A program made the translations under genes and the position numbers. 12,959 nucleotides of DNA from Ectocarpus siliculosus (lineage: Eukaryota; Sar; Phaeophyceae; Ectocarpales; Ectocarpaceae), in contig FN649729.1 in NCBI GenBank assembly GCA_000310025.1, forward strand, positions 1,818,531 through 1,831,489. The letters are read 5' to 3'. The notes under the pieces are model-generated. The model searched no databases. It saw only the letters and a program-made list of their open reading frames with translations, and was not told the DNA's origin. Shown piece after piece: positions 1 through 7,920 of the stretch. Numbering within the stretch: position 1 is the first letter of the stretch; every line of letters starts with the position of its first letter.

Positions 1-833
1 GAGCACACACACCCGACACACAAACTTCCAAGGCGCTGAAAAATGCAAGAATGCGCCGCTCTTGCTGTTTCAAGCAAGCTACTATAATAACTTGAAAGAG
101 GGGAACGAGCTCATATGTACAGTGTGTGCTTCGTAGATACACAGCAAGATTCAGGGATTGATTGCATCGTATTCAAGGGTGGCAGCCAGCGGTGCTCTCG
201 GGGTACACGGCCGCACGAGGGTATTGAACAAGACAGATTTGAACCTGCGGTGCCCTTGGATGTCTCCGAAAGAGCCCTCGCGGCTTGTTTGCCCACGATA
301 TGCTGGTACTGCTGTGGAGTAGTATTCTACGTGTGATTTGGCGTTTAGCTAGAACGTCGTCGACGAGACACACATGTGGAACGTTGGGATGTTTTCGTGC
401 GCCGCGTGTGGGCTACGATTTTCATGAGTTGATTTTTTTTTTTTTTTTGCTTTATTCAACGAACCACCACCGCGGCTCAATAATTGTACCAATGCATTCT
501 TGTCAGAGAATGTCAGCGCATGTTTGTTCCCCCCCCCCCCCAACCCTTTAGGAAGATGCAGCGCACCCTCTGTACGCTCGCCGAATACCTCACGGCGCTT
601 CGCGCTTGGTGATGTGGTAGCCTGGTCCGGCGGAAACCCGACGTGCTCCTCCCCGGCTTTGTAGGGAGTCGAGGTCAATGACCTAACGACTACGGCCTGC
701 ACGGCTATGAGTACACCCCCAACCCTAGACTCTGTAACGCCACCGCTATCCATCATCCGAAACACCGGCGGCGAAACGTGCCCCCCCCACCGGTGTTTGC
801 CTTCTGCCCTTGCCTGAACGTGCGATGGGTCAG
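1..833. other. Non-coding stretch upstream of the LNR exon, probably intron
   Basis: No exon can be supported here. A T16 run (433-448) and a C13 run (529-541) interrupt it. The longest open frame is on the minus strand (349-765); it translates these runs as poly-Lys and poly-Gly stretches and matches nothing I know. The exon at 834 opens in the middle of a cysteine module, so upstream exons must exist. They lie either outside the window or in a part of this stretch I cannot recognise. The end of the stretch behaves like an intron 3' end: a C/T-rich tract, a branch-point-like cctgaac near 813-819, and a CAG at 831-833. Confidence 0.55.
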
Positions 834-1097
834 GTTCCTACACGTGTGGGTACTACACCTTCAACTGCGAGGACCCGTCCGTTTCCACGGACTGTTCGAC
901 AACATCCACGTTCGATTCCGACGACTGGTACGGCGGATATGGGTATTACACCGACGACATCTGGGACAGCAGTGACGACTTCTATGGCACCGACGACCTT
1001 TTCAACTACTACGACAGCACGACGTGCACATCCTCCTTCGTCGGTGATGGCTGGTGCGACACATACAACAACCACGCCGATTGCGAATGGGACGGGG
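834..1097 (+). CDS. LNR (Notch-repeat) membrane protein, internal exon
   Basis: This internal exon supplies about 87 residues of a secreted or extracellular Cys-rich region. It begins with the tail of one module (TCGYYTFNCEDP, then a further Cys), runs through an acidic, Tyr-rich linker (DDWYGGYGYYTDD), and ends inside a Lin-12/Notch repeat: CTSSFVGDGWCD, then NN, C, and EWDG. The GDGxCD and WDGG elements are the Ca-binding signature of LNR domains. The frame upstream closes at a TGA (815-817), and the CAG at 831-833 is the only AG after it, which fixes the acceptor. The donor is GGGG/GTGAGT. It ends in phase 1, and joining to 3438 completes WDGGDCC exactly as the family requires. LNR modules in animals sit in Notch and pappalysins; stramenopiles carry many LNR proteins of unknown role. 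The ligand and function cannot be read from the sequence. The start codon and signal peptide are not visible. Confidence 0.86.
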
Positions 1098-1429
1098 GTG
1101 AGTCATGGTTGTCAAATGCGTGCTTGCTTGCTTGGGTGGTCACCCCCGCGCGGGGGTCGGGCGGGGGGGGGGGTTGCGATGCCGCGTGTACATCGGCCGT
1201 CGTGTAAAAGACTTTGACGACTTTTCTCACGTGTGTTTGTGTATTTTTTTTTTGTTGGTATCGACCGTGCTAACCGGCTGGCCAATGAAAAGAAGTCAGC
1301 GGGTATAGTCAAGGTCCCTGGTGGAAGGGGGCCAAAATTCGAAAATTCGAAAAACGCGCAATGCGCTAAATGCGAATGCTAGTAGGACCCTCAGTATACA
1401 TTATTTCGGAAGGACACACGTCACAGCAC

Positions 1430-1698
1430 CATGCATACCCTCGCCCGAACCTAGGGAGCCACCGATGCACAGAGCAGAGGGCAGCAAAGTGGGTAATTCG
1501 AGCCCAGCCGAAGCCAGGATATCGTGGTATGCTGCATCGCCCACTTTGAAATCGTACACTGCCAAGATTCAGCAGTCATCGTTTCAGCAGCTACATGACT
1601 CAAAACAAAATAGCAACACATATTGTTCACAGCTGCACACATGCCCTCGCCCGAACCTAGGCATCCACTGATGCAAAGAGCGGAGGACAGCAATAGGG
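1430..1698. repeat. Pair of about 60-bp direct repeats
   Basis: Two direct copies share CCCTCGCCCGAACCTAGG (starting at 1438 and 1644), followed by similar text (ccaccgatgcacagagc against tccactgatgcaaagagc, then ggcagcaa against gacagcaa). Each copy is about 60 bp and they are about 206 bp apart. The sequence between them is not repeated. This looks like debris of a dispersed repeat inside the intron. Confidence 0.7.
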
Positions 1699-1733
1699 TT
1701 ATGTGTGTTAGACCTTTATGGAAACAGAATCTT

Positions 1734-1815
1734 GCAAACATATCTTGGCGTTTTGACCCAAGATTTGCTCACAATATATCTCCACCAAGATTTGCAGTAT
1801 CGCGATTTATGGGGG
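1734..1815 (-). repeat. CAAGAT/ATCTTG-rich repeat, inverted copy
   Basis: This AT-rich block contains several ATCTTGG/CCAAGAT motifs and ends in CGATTTATGGG. The part at 1785-1813, reverse-complemented, matches 2683-2712 at about 26 of 30 positions: CCCATAAATCG, then GA-ACTG, CA, ATCTTGG. It is therefore an inverted, diverged copy of the cluster 900 bp downstream. The two may be arms of an old foldback or MITE-like element in the intron. Confidence 0.6.
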
Positions 1816-2562
1816 AAATATGTTGAATGTTGAAAAAGCGGCGTGTTGTTCCTCTCTTCTGCTTGAAGTTGATAAAGGTACAACGGCCACTTGGTCCACA
1901 GAAAATGCCAAGGTGTGGCGAAAAGTGAGCATGACGCAGTTGTAGAAGGAGCGTCCCCCCCCCAGCTGTATTGTCTCAACACTATGGGCGGATACTAGCA
2001 ACGGGCGCCTACCTGGGGTGCAAAATAGAAGCCGTTGCCCACGAGCTCATGTCAAGCGGAGGAACAAAATTATTCCATTGCTGTCCAACTGACAAGAAAG
2101 TGCATCACCCCGAAGCCGATGACACCCGTGCACGTATCTCACTATGTAGCAGGCGTACGGAGGTCAAACCTCCGGCGCTGTCATCTGCACTCACGGATCT
2201 GGCTCGGGTGCAAACGGAATGGGTGTGGGGTGATTCGATGAAGAGATAGAAGCGTCGCACACGACAGAGCTGTGTTGGCAAAACGTTCATCCTCCTCTAT
2301 TTTTCTACTTGAAAATAAAGTACTCTTTGAACGGTCCCTCGACAGACTGGTGATGACGCACGTGGAACGAGCCAGGGCAAATACGCATTTTTTTCGCGCG
2401 CCTGGGTCGTTTTCGTTCGCTGTCGGTGCCCGTGGCGCCGACACAGTGATGCCAGGGTGCGTTAGAGACCCTTGCGAATGTGCCACGTGCAGATTTCATG
2501 GCGTTATGGACGATTGGGTTGACTGACCTTCGGTGATCGCGCCGCACCCAGGCAAGATTTGT

Positions 2563-2760
2563 TACGCCGCCTCAAGATTTGTCGGAAGGCTCGTTTTGAC
2601 AGATCTTGGGTCAAGATTCGTTCGAAAGGGCAGATTTCGGGCCTTGAGAAATCTTGTCCAAGATATATCGGAAGATATCGCTCCCATAAATCGTGAAACT
2701 GGCAGATCTTGGCCAAGATCAAGATTTTATCTACAAGATTTCGTTCCCATAAATCGGGGT
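2563..2760 (+). repeat. CAAGATCTTG palindromic repeat cluster
   Basis: Around ten CAAGAT or ATCTTG hexamers fall in 200 bp, including the nested palindrome GATCTTGGCCAAGATC (2705-2720). CCCATAAATCG occurs twice in direct orientation, 63 bp apart (2683 and 2746). A minus-strand open frame runs across it (2504-2896, with a repeated DLWER motif), but this is explained by the repeat phase, not by a gene. No transposase is visible nearby. Confidence 0.65.
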
Positions 2761-3437
2761 CTGAGCGTGCGTATCTCCACACCACTTGACGCCAACCGCG
2801 CGCCAGTAATCGTGCAAGGTGGTCGGTCTCTCCGTCTATGCTGCTGCACTCCTTTGCCAGAGCGTTCCGGCGCCGCCAGCGACTTGGTGTCCGCATGTAA
2901 TAAATAAAACACTACCACCGCTTATAGACGACACGGTATGCCCGGTGCCAAGACTTTGCCCAGTCTACCCGGCCGCCGTGCCTCGGTACCGCCAGACGCG
3001 TTGTTCCCCATGTTCTTCTTACGCCCCGCAATTTTGCCGCGCCGTCGCACCCTTTGCGATCCTTCAACTTTGCGCACGCCACGCCGAAACTTCGTGGCCC
3101 CCTCCACGAAAAGCGCGGCCGAAACCAGCAGTGGCGGCTATCGGCCATGCCATGAGAGAGGGTTGGACGAGATGAAACAGTGCTCGTATGACCGACTTTG
3201 ACCGTAGTATGTATGGTAGTACGATTCTGGCCGTGAAACAAGACGGTTTTTGACTTTCCTGTGTCGGTTTTGTGTCCATAGATATTTTCGATTTTCTGAG
3301 GTCGTAGCCACCACTGCTGTACCATACTATAATGCCCAGATTTGTTTCCGAGCCAACTTTTTTTTTTTTTGCTTCCTCCGCCGGGCGTCTCCTGGCGTCC
3401 GTCCCGTGCCCGCTACACAACCTTGCCTGCCTGCCAG

Positions 3438-3753
3438 GTGACTGTTGCGAGTGCGACTGCGTCGACTCGAGTTACAGCTGCGGAGTCGTCGGCTACGACT
3501 GCCTGAACCCGACGTCGCCTTGCAGCGACTCCCCCGGCACGCCGAGCCCGGTCGTGCTCGACTCCGAAGCGAGGGATGCCGAGTCGACGTCGACGTCGAC
3601 GTCGTCCTCATCTGTCGCGACTTGGCATGTTGTGGGTGGGTTTTCGGGGGCCATGCTTGCGTTCTGCTGCTTCAGTGGGATTGTTTACTCCGCGTGTCTG
3701 AGGTGCCGAGGAAAGCTGGGGGACGCCGAGGACGAGCAAGGTTCCGACGGCGG

Positions 3754-3787
<34 letters not shown>

Positions 3788-3874
3788 GCCGCAGTCGCGA
3801 CGACCGGAACGCAGCCGGCGGAGCCAGAAGGGCCTGCGACTGCTGCTGCTGCTGCTGCCCCTGCTGCCAAGTGA
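3438..3874 (+). CDS. LNR membrane protein, terminal exon with TM helix
   Basis: This terminal exon adds 144 residues and the TGA stop at 3872. In order it encodes: GDCCECDCVD, which completes the LNR; a second Cys cluster (SCG, GYDCLNP, SPC) that mirrors the TCG...NCEDP tail of the previous exon, so modules repeat; a Ser/Thr-rich stalk encoded by GTCGAC repeats (TSTSTSSSS); one hydrophobic helix of about 23 residues (WHVVGGFSGAMLAFCCFSGI and on, nt about 3622-3690); a basic stop-transfer stretch (CLRCRGK); and a 55-60 residue tail that is acidic, then dominated by poly-Ala. The predicted topology is type I: Cys-rich outside, short tail in the cytosol. The acceptor is set by the phase-1 match to the exon ending at 1097. 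I see no Notch ankyrin or protease domain, so only the LNR module is shared with Notch. Confidence 0.88.
3755..3784 (+). repeat. (GCT)10 microsatellite in coding sequence
   Basis: Ten perfect GCT triplets, followed by GCC GCC GCA, encode a run of 13 Ala in the predicted cytosolic tail of the LNR protein. A second, shorter GCT run follows near 3841-3857. Perfect triplets suggest a length-variable tract. Confidence 0.9.
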
Positions 3875-4583
3875 GAGGACGCTCGGCACGGCCACGTCTT
3901 TCGCATGCTGGCTGGTGGGGGGGTGTTTGGTGGAGAGGCAGACAAAATAAAAGAAGGCGCCCGCCGGCGCAGAGGGTTAGACCCGGGGGGGGCGGGCGGG
4001 CGCGGCTTTTTTTTTTTCACGTTTACGCTGCCTTCGGCAAAATGGTGAACTGACTATCTATGCATAGATACCTCCTATTTAGTCGTTCGGCTATTTAGCA
4101 GCGACTTCCGTCAGGTCAGCACCTGAAATTGGGGCGTAGGTACAGCGGTGATTGATGTCGTGAATGTGTTACATAAGGGATCCGCCCCATTTTGTCCCTG
4201 TCTTTCGTTGCCGTTCCTCTCCTTCCGTAGGTAGCAAGCACCCCCACTTTCCTCGACACGTTGGGCTTGACGCTGACACTTGACATATCTTTGCTTCTAA
4301 TTTCTGGTGGGCTTGGGGTACGTTTGACACGCGGCTGGACCGTTTTTCATGTGTCGGCAGAGGCGAGGGAGCCTTGCCGACGAGACCATGGAATACTCCG
4401 GCACGACGTTGGGGCGTGGGGGATAGACTACACGCGTCATCTTGGTTGTGTTTTCGTTGTGTGTTTTTTTCGAATGGCGCATTGAAGTATATGTGGCACC
4501 TGTGCCTTGATCGTGACCGACTCGTTTTTGTGTGTACTTGTCGTGGGAAAGTAGGACAGTTCCAAGTCTATGCAAACCCCGAG
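3875..4583. other. 3' UTR and spacer
   Basis: No gene was found. The stretch holds G and T homopolymers (about 3981-4018) and a perfect 16-bp palindrome TATCTATGCATAGATA (4055-4070), followed by T/G-rich sequence up to the retrotransposon. Open frames here are short and featureless. Confidence 0.6.
3946..3951 (+). promoter_or_regulatory. Possible polyadenylation signal
   Basis: AATAAA lies 72 bp after the LNR stop codon. The position suits a short 3' UTR, but this hexamer is not a reliable signal in brown algae. Confidence 0.35.
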
Positions 4584-4588
4584 GTAAA

Positions 4589-4793
4589 TAACAGCACGAC
4601 AACGGCTGTTGTATGCTGTGGCTCCGTATGCGACGGAGGCTTGGGTAGAGAAACACAGAGTGGTTGTATTATCTTCACACCGACGCCCAAGCTGTCTTCA
4701 CCTGACGGTTACAGACTTGGCGACGCCTTCACAATACCGCATAAACCCATGCAGTAGAATAGAGCCGTTCTTGTACTACAAGCACTTCCAACA
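4589..4793 (-). repeat. 3' LTR of the copia element
   Basis: This is a 205-bp LTR. In sense orientation it begins TGTTGGAAG and ends GTGCTGTTA. It is nearly identical to the copy at 5578-5771: two substitutions are visible, plus an 11-bp stretch (near 4765-4775) that the other LTR lacks. The 3' end is TA, not the usual CA, in both copies. Confidence 0.93.
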
Positions 4794-5034
4794 TGTCCTC
4801 TCAAGAACTACGTCATTCTACAGTTCCGATGCATAAGACCTCTCGAAACGATATACATCCGTGTCCTCTCGAAACAATGCTGTCTAAAGAACTTCTTAAC
4901 TCATTATCCGTATCTACTTGTTTCATTCAGCTGCTGCTACGTAACAGCGATGTGTTTCCTTCCTACAACACAAACTCCCGAATTTATTTCAACACATGCA
5001 CACACACATACACCGATTTGAAGAGGGGAGGTGT

Positions 5035-5536
5035 TTACACTCCTAGGAGCAAGAGGCGGTTCCTTAGAAACTTCACCGCACCCAAACTCTTTGTAAGAAT
5101 GTCAGCTTTCTGCGCGTCAGACTCAAGGTACTCCACTGCGACTACCTTGTCTTCGATAAGCGACCTTACATGATGATACTTGATATCTATGTGCTTCGTA
5201 CGCGGCGTGATCTTGTTGTTTACACTAGTCGAGATCGCGCCAGTGTTGTCCTCGAACATCCTCGTCGCCTCCTCTTGCGTCTGGTTGATGGTGCTCAGAA
5301 GGTGACGGTAGTGGATGATCATCGTACATGCCTTGGACATCGCGACATATTCTGCTTCCACCGAGGAGAGGGCCACCACCGTTGACCTCCAGTCCACCGG
5401 TCCACCTGCCAGAAACAAAACAACGCCTGTAGTCGACCCGTGTGAGAGTGACCCATCCAGGGAAGCTCGCATCCTCACCATCAAAAGGCACAAACCCACG
5501 TTGCATTGGATTCGTGGTGGGAGCTGCGGACACCAT
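5035..5536 (-). pseudogene. Copia gag-pol remnant (gag start joined to RNase H end)
   Basis: The gag-like part starts MVSAAPTTNPMQRGF at 5536, followed by FDGEDASFPGW, which resembles the N-terminal gag pattern of copia elements. Around 5440-5455 it passes into the RNase H domain in another frame. The motifs there are STTGVVLFLAGGPVDWRS, ALSSVEAEYVAM (the catalytic Glu), FEDNTGAIS (Asp), RTKHIDIKYHHVR (Asp) and ADILTKSLG, then the stop at 5035-5037. The first catalytic Asp, normally just upstream of STTG, has been deleted with the rest of pol. The frame break between the two parts means no joined protein is made. The RNase H frame itself has no internal stop, which fits recent origin. Confidence 0.9.
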
Positions 5537-5561
5537 GTGACTCGTGTCAGTTCCCCTACCG

Positions 5562-5577
5562 CGCGAGGCTCATAACC
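5562..5577 (-). promoter_or_regulatory. Primer binding site, initiator tRNA-Met anticodon arm type
   Basis: Directly after the 5' LTR the sense strand reads GGTTATGAGCCTCGCG. Its complement, CGCGAGGCTCATAACC, has the form of an anticodon arm with the CAU anticodon, as in eukaryotic initiator tRNA-Met (CUCAUAACC or CCCAUAACC), and not of a tRNA 3' end. Drosophila copia is known to prime from an internally cleaved initiator tRNA-Met in this way. The abutment to the LTR also supports the LTR boundary. Confidence 0.75.
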
Positions 5578-5771
5578 TAACAGCACGACAACGGCTCTTG
5601 TATGCTGTGGCTCCGTATGCGACGGAGGCTTGGGTAGAGAAACACAGAGTGATTGTATTATCTTCACACCGACGCCCAAGCTGTCTTCACCTGACGGTTA
5701 CAGACTTGGCGACGCCTTCACAATACCGCATAAACCCATGCAGTAGAATAGAGCTACAAGCACTTCCAACA
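5578..5771 (-). repeat. 5' LTR of the copia element
   Basis: This is a 194-bp LTR in direct orientation with 4589-4793. It starts TGTTGGAAG in sense and ends GTGCTGTTA, with the primer site following immediately. It lacks 11 bp found in the 3' LTR. Its outer flank is GTAAA, matching the flank at 4584. Confidence 0.93.
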
Positions 5772-6258
5772 GTAAATACACTCCGTGAAAGGATAGAATC
5801 ATAATCATGTGTTTATTTTCTTTCTTGATTGGTGACCCTTAGTTTGCTTCTGTTTCTGTTTTGCTGTTTGGCCTCGTATCTATTCATGGCCAGTGGGAAC
5901 GACGGGCCTTCCCTGCGTATAGATCTCCTCTCTCTGTCGATCTATCTCCTGTGCGGCATGCATGTCACGTTCCAGTGTTGTTGGTTGTTCGGTGGACTTT
6001 GTTTAGTCTACATCTCTTTGTCTGTAGCGCCTTGCTTGATGATTGCTCTGCTGAGATTCTTCTTCTTGGATGTCGGTCGGACCAGTACGGATATCATAAG
6101 AAGGTATGAACGGAGACCGGAACGATTTTTGTCACGACAACAACAACAACAACGATGTAGGTCTTGTTAGCCTAGGAACAAAATGCAGACGTCAGCCGCA
6201 TTCGATCCGGTACTACAAAGAAGAAAAGTCACATACATGTAGACTTTGTGTAGACTGC

Positions 6259-6499
6259 TGTTGTTGTGAGACTTGAGCACGACGAGGATCTGAACGGTGC
6301 TTGGAAAGATACCTTAGGGTTGGCGGGAGCTACAACCCCGTCGGAGGTTGGATAGAATATATATAGCTGGGCACAAGGCATAATAAATACCTCCTCTGCT
6401 CCCTCTCTGCGCTCGTCATCTTTCTACAAAAAAAAATGTTCCACCTCCCGATCTAGGAACTCGTCTGCTCCTCCTCTCTGCGCTCGTCATCAGTCTACC
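6259..6499 (+). promoter_or_regulatory. TATA-bearing LTR-like stretch with duplicated CT-rich block
   Basis: It starts TGTTGTTGTGAG and has a TATATATA box (6358-6365), AATAAA soon after (6382-6387), then a 37-40 bp C/T-rich block present twice (6391-6427 and 6460-6499, both containing CTCTCTGCGCTCGTCATC). A TG start, TATA box, then poly(A) signal within about 30 bp is the layout of a copia-type LTR, so this may be a solo LTR. I found no convincing right end or target duplication, so the call is tentative. Confidence 0.3.
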
Positions 6500-7072
6500 A
6501 AAGAGCGAAGCTGTCGTTTAAAACGGAGCCACACAACACTCAGGCTGTAGTCTATGTAGACTATATGCTGCTGCGTGTAGTCTCCAAAAAATAATAATAC
6601 GTCTTGTTTTTCTCACAGCCGTCCATATTTATTTCCCCCTGTCGACCTCACGGCGATTGATTGCAAGTTTTACCTTTTTTTACTTTGCTTTCTAAAGGGA
6701 ATCAAATTCCAACGTACGTTGGTAGTTGTATTATAGGCGTATTTCGAGGTGAACCATCACACCACCAAGTCGACCGGCTGGACCGGCTCATGTTTTTTTT
6801 GTATTTCATCAATATGACCCAATGAATCCATCTCTATCAAAGAGTCTAATAGTCTAATGAGATAAATCCATTGTAGCATCAAAGCCAACAAACGATACAC
6901 CGCAGTTTTCATCTTTCCACGGCTGTCTACACTATACACAGCTAAATAGCAACAGTATTCGTGATGCGGAAATCGTTTAGCATCACAATTGAAAGAGGTA
7001 GGGGCGTCTTCAAAACCAAAATGCTTTCCGTTGGATTAGAGTTGGTTTCGTCTGTCAGCTAGCCGAACGCAT

Positions 7073-7116
7073 GCTGGCGTGCTGGCGTGCTGGCGTGCTG
7101 GCGTGCTGGCGTGCTG
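7073..7116 (+). repeat. GCTGGCGT minisatellite
   Basis: Five perfect tandem copies of the 8-mer GCTGGCGT (7073-7112) plus a partial GCTG. It lies about 170 bp before the PPR start codon, so it is probably in the 5' UTR or proximal promoter. Open frames through it (for example MLACWRAGVLACWRA) are artefacts of the repeat. Confidence 0.95.
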
Positions 7117-7286
7117 CACGACAAAGGGGGGACTGTCGGAATCGGCCCCCTTGTGGACCCCATCCAACCACGAGCGTACATTTACGCCGCTTCTGTCCTC
7201 CTGCAGCCTGCAAACAAGCAACTTCTCGGAGGAAGGGCATGAGTCTTGCTCTCTCTCCCCGCCTAGTTTCACGCTAGTGGCCAACC

Positions 7287-7780
7287 ATGAAGGAGGGAGA
7301 CCAGCGCCGAGTAGCGAGCTTTGTCGTGTATTCTCTGGCAGTATCAGCAGCAGCATTGACGGCAGCGACAGCAGCAGCAGCAACCACGGGGGCGTTTTCG
7401 GCCCCTCCTCAGCGGCGGCAGCAGCAGCACAACGGTGGCACCGTGACCGACCATGGCTTGTCGTCCTTCATCCCGCCGCCCTCGCCATGCACGACGGCTC
7501 CAACGAGCCGGCACGTGTGCCCAGCAGCAGCCGCGGGGAGACGTCCTTTGGGTAGTCCAACTGCCGTAGTCTCTGGTGTTGGTGGACGGCCAATGTTCAC
7601 TGCGGGGAGTGGGTGGGTCGGTCGGCGTGCCAGCGTACTTCAACGGCAGGGCGGGCTGCTAGCAAGAGGGGCAGGGGCTGCTGATGGCCCTACGACCGGT
7701 GTGTCCCGGCCTACCCAAGGCCGTGGTGGCGACGGTAAGGAGGAGGAGGCGATGAGGAAGCTGGATGAGCGCGACCTTAG
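7287..7780 (+). CDS. PPR protein exon 1, plastid-targeting presequence
   Basis: The start at 7287 is the first ATG after an in-frame TAG (7275-7277), with a good context (CCAACCATG). The N-terminus has charged residues (MKEGDQRR), then a hydrophobic signal-peptide core (VASFVVYSLAVSAAALTAAT) and AATTGAFSAPP. A Phe in an A-F-S-A-P context right after the signal peptide matches the ASAFAP rule for proteins imported into four-membrane heterokont plastids. About 120 residues of Ser/Thr/Arg/Gly/Pro-rich, low-complexity sequence follow, then a charged helix (EEEAMRKLDERDL). The exon ends AG/GTGAGG in phase 2, which joins in frame to the G at 11448. Plastid location is inferred from the presequence alone; a secretory route is the alternative. 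A second donor (GACG/GTAAGG, GT at 7735) could give a shorter exon. Confidence 0.72.
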
Positions 7781-7920
7781 GTGAGGCAATGTATGTGTGT
7801 ACACATGATGATGAGACACGCTGTATTGTACTGATGCCGCATGGGCAGCAGACGCCTCTGCAAATAAGGGCCGTCATTCTGACAATGCGCACACGGCTTT
7901 CTGTACATGTGTACAAGGGC

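Larger units (their letters stand above)
1098..3437 (+). other. 2.34 kb intron of the LNR gene
   Basis: The donor is GTGAGT (1098) and the acceptor is a CAG (3435-3437). The acceptor follows a 3' end with a T run near 3359-3370 and a C/T-rich tract that has no AG between it and the acceptor. Both junctions are phase 1, and together they rebuild the LNR consensus without loss or gain, so no extra exon is needed. The interior holds two copies of a CCCTCGCCCGAACCTAGG repeat and inverted copies of a CAAGAT/ATCTTG-rich repeat. It also holds several 80-140 codon frames on both strands, for example the minus-strand frame at 2912-3325, in which I recognise no domain. Confidence 0.8.
4589..5771 (-). 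mobile_element. Deleted Ty1/copia LTR retrotransposon
   Basis: This is a complete insertion in the sense that both LTRs and the target duplication GTAAA (4584-4588 and 5772-5776) are present. Only about 784 bp of internal sequence remains, against roughly 4-5 kb in a full copia element. In sense order (minus strand) it has: 5' LTR (5771-5578), primer site (5577-5562), a gag-like start (ATG at 5536), then directly the C-terminal RNase H part of pol ending at 5035, about 240 bp of untranslated sequence, a purine-rich GAGAGGACA just before the 3' LTR, and the 3' LTR (4793-4589). Protease, integrase and reverse transcriptase are absent, so it can only have moved with proteins from another copy. 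The RNase H type and 5-bp duplication place it in Ty1/copia. Confidence 0.93.
5777..7286. other. Intergenic region between retrotransposon and PPR gene
   Basis: No coding gene is supported. A 113-codon frame (5829-6170) starts in a T-rich stretch that gives Leu/Phe/Cys-rich residues and ends in a CAA-repeat poly-Gln (6138-6153). I treat it as chance. The rest is AT-rich, with a TATA-bearing LTR-like stretch (about 6259-6499) and a minisatellite (7073-7116). The 5' part of the PPR transcript and its promoter must lie near 7000-7286. No TATA box stands out there; C/T-rich runs (7190-7265) do. Confidence 0.55.

Noticed and set aside
225-262. T-arm-like GGTTCAAATCTG on the minus strand, considered as a tRNA
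   Set aside because: The stems do not pair, and no acceptor or anticodon arm can be found at the right distances.
115-336. Open frame with a VCFVDTQQDSGIDC stretch, considered as an earlier Cys-rich exon of the LNR gene
   Set aside because: It lacks the CxC and GDGxCD spacing and has no donor of the needed phase 1 that would link it convincingly to 834.
672-684. AGGTCA-A-TGACCT palindrome resembling a nuclear-receptor IR1 site
   Set aside because: Nuclear receptors are animal proteins; in this organism the match is most likely chance.
349-765. 138-codon minus-strand open frame
   Set aside because: It runs through T16 and C13 homopolymers, read as poly-Lys and poly-Gly, and has no recognisable domain.
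2504-2896. 130-codon minus-strand frame with DLWER repeats
   Set aside because: It lies entirely over the CAAGAT repeat cluster and its periodicity follows the DNA repeats.
2912-3325. 137-codon minus-strand frame within the LNR intron
   Set aside because: No domain, no clear codon bias, and several overlapping frames of similar length exist on both strands.
5829-6170. 113-codon frame with a hydrophobic N-terminus, considered as a small membrane protein
   Set aside because: The Leu/Phe/Cys content comes from T-rich DNA and the end is a CAA repeat; no family resemblance.
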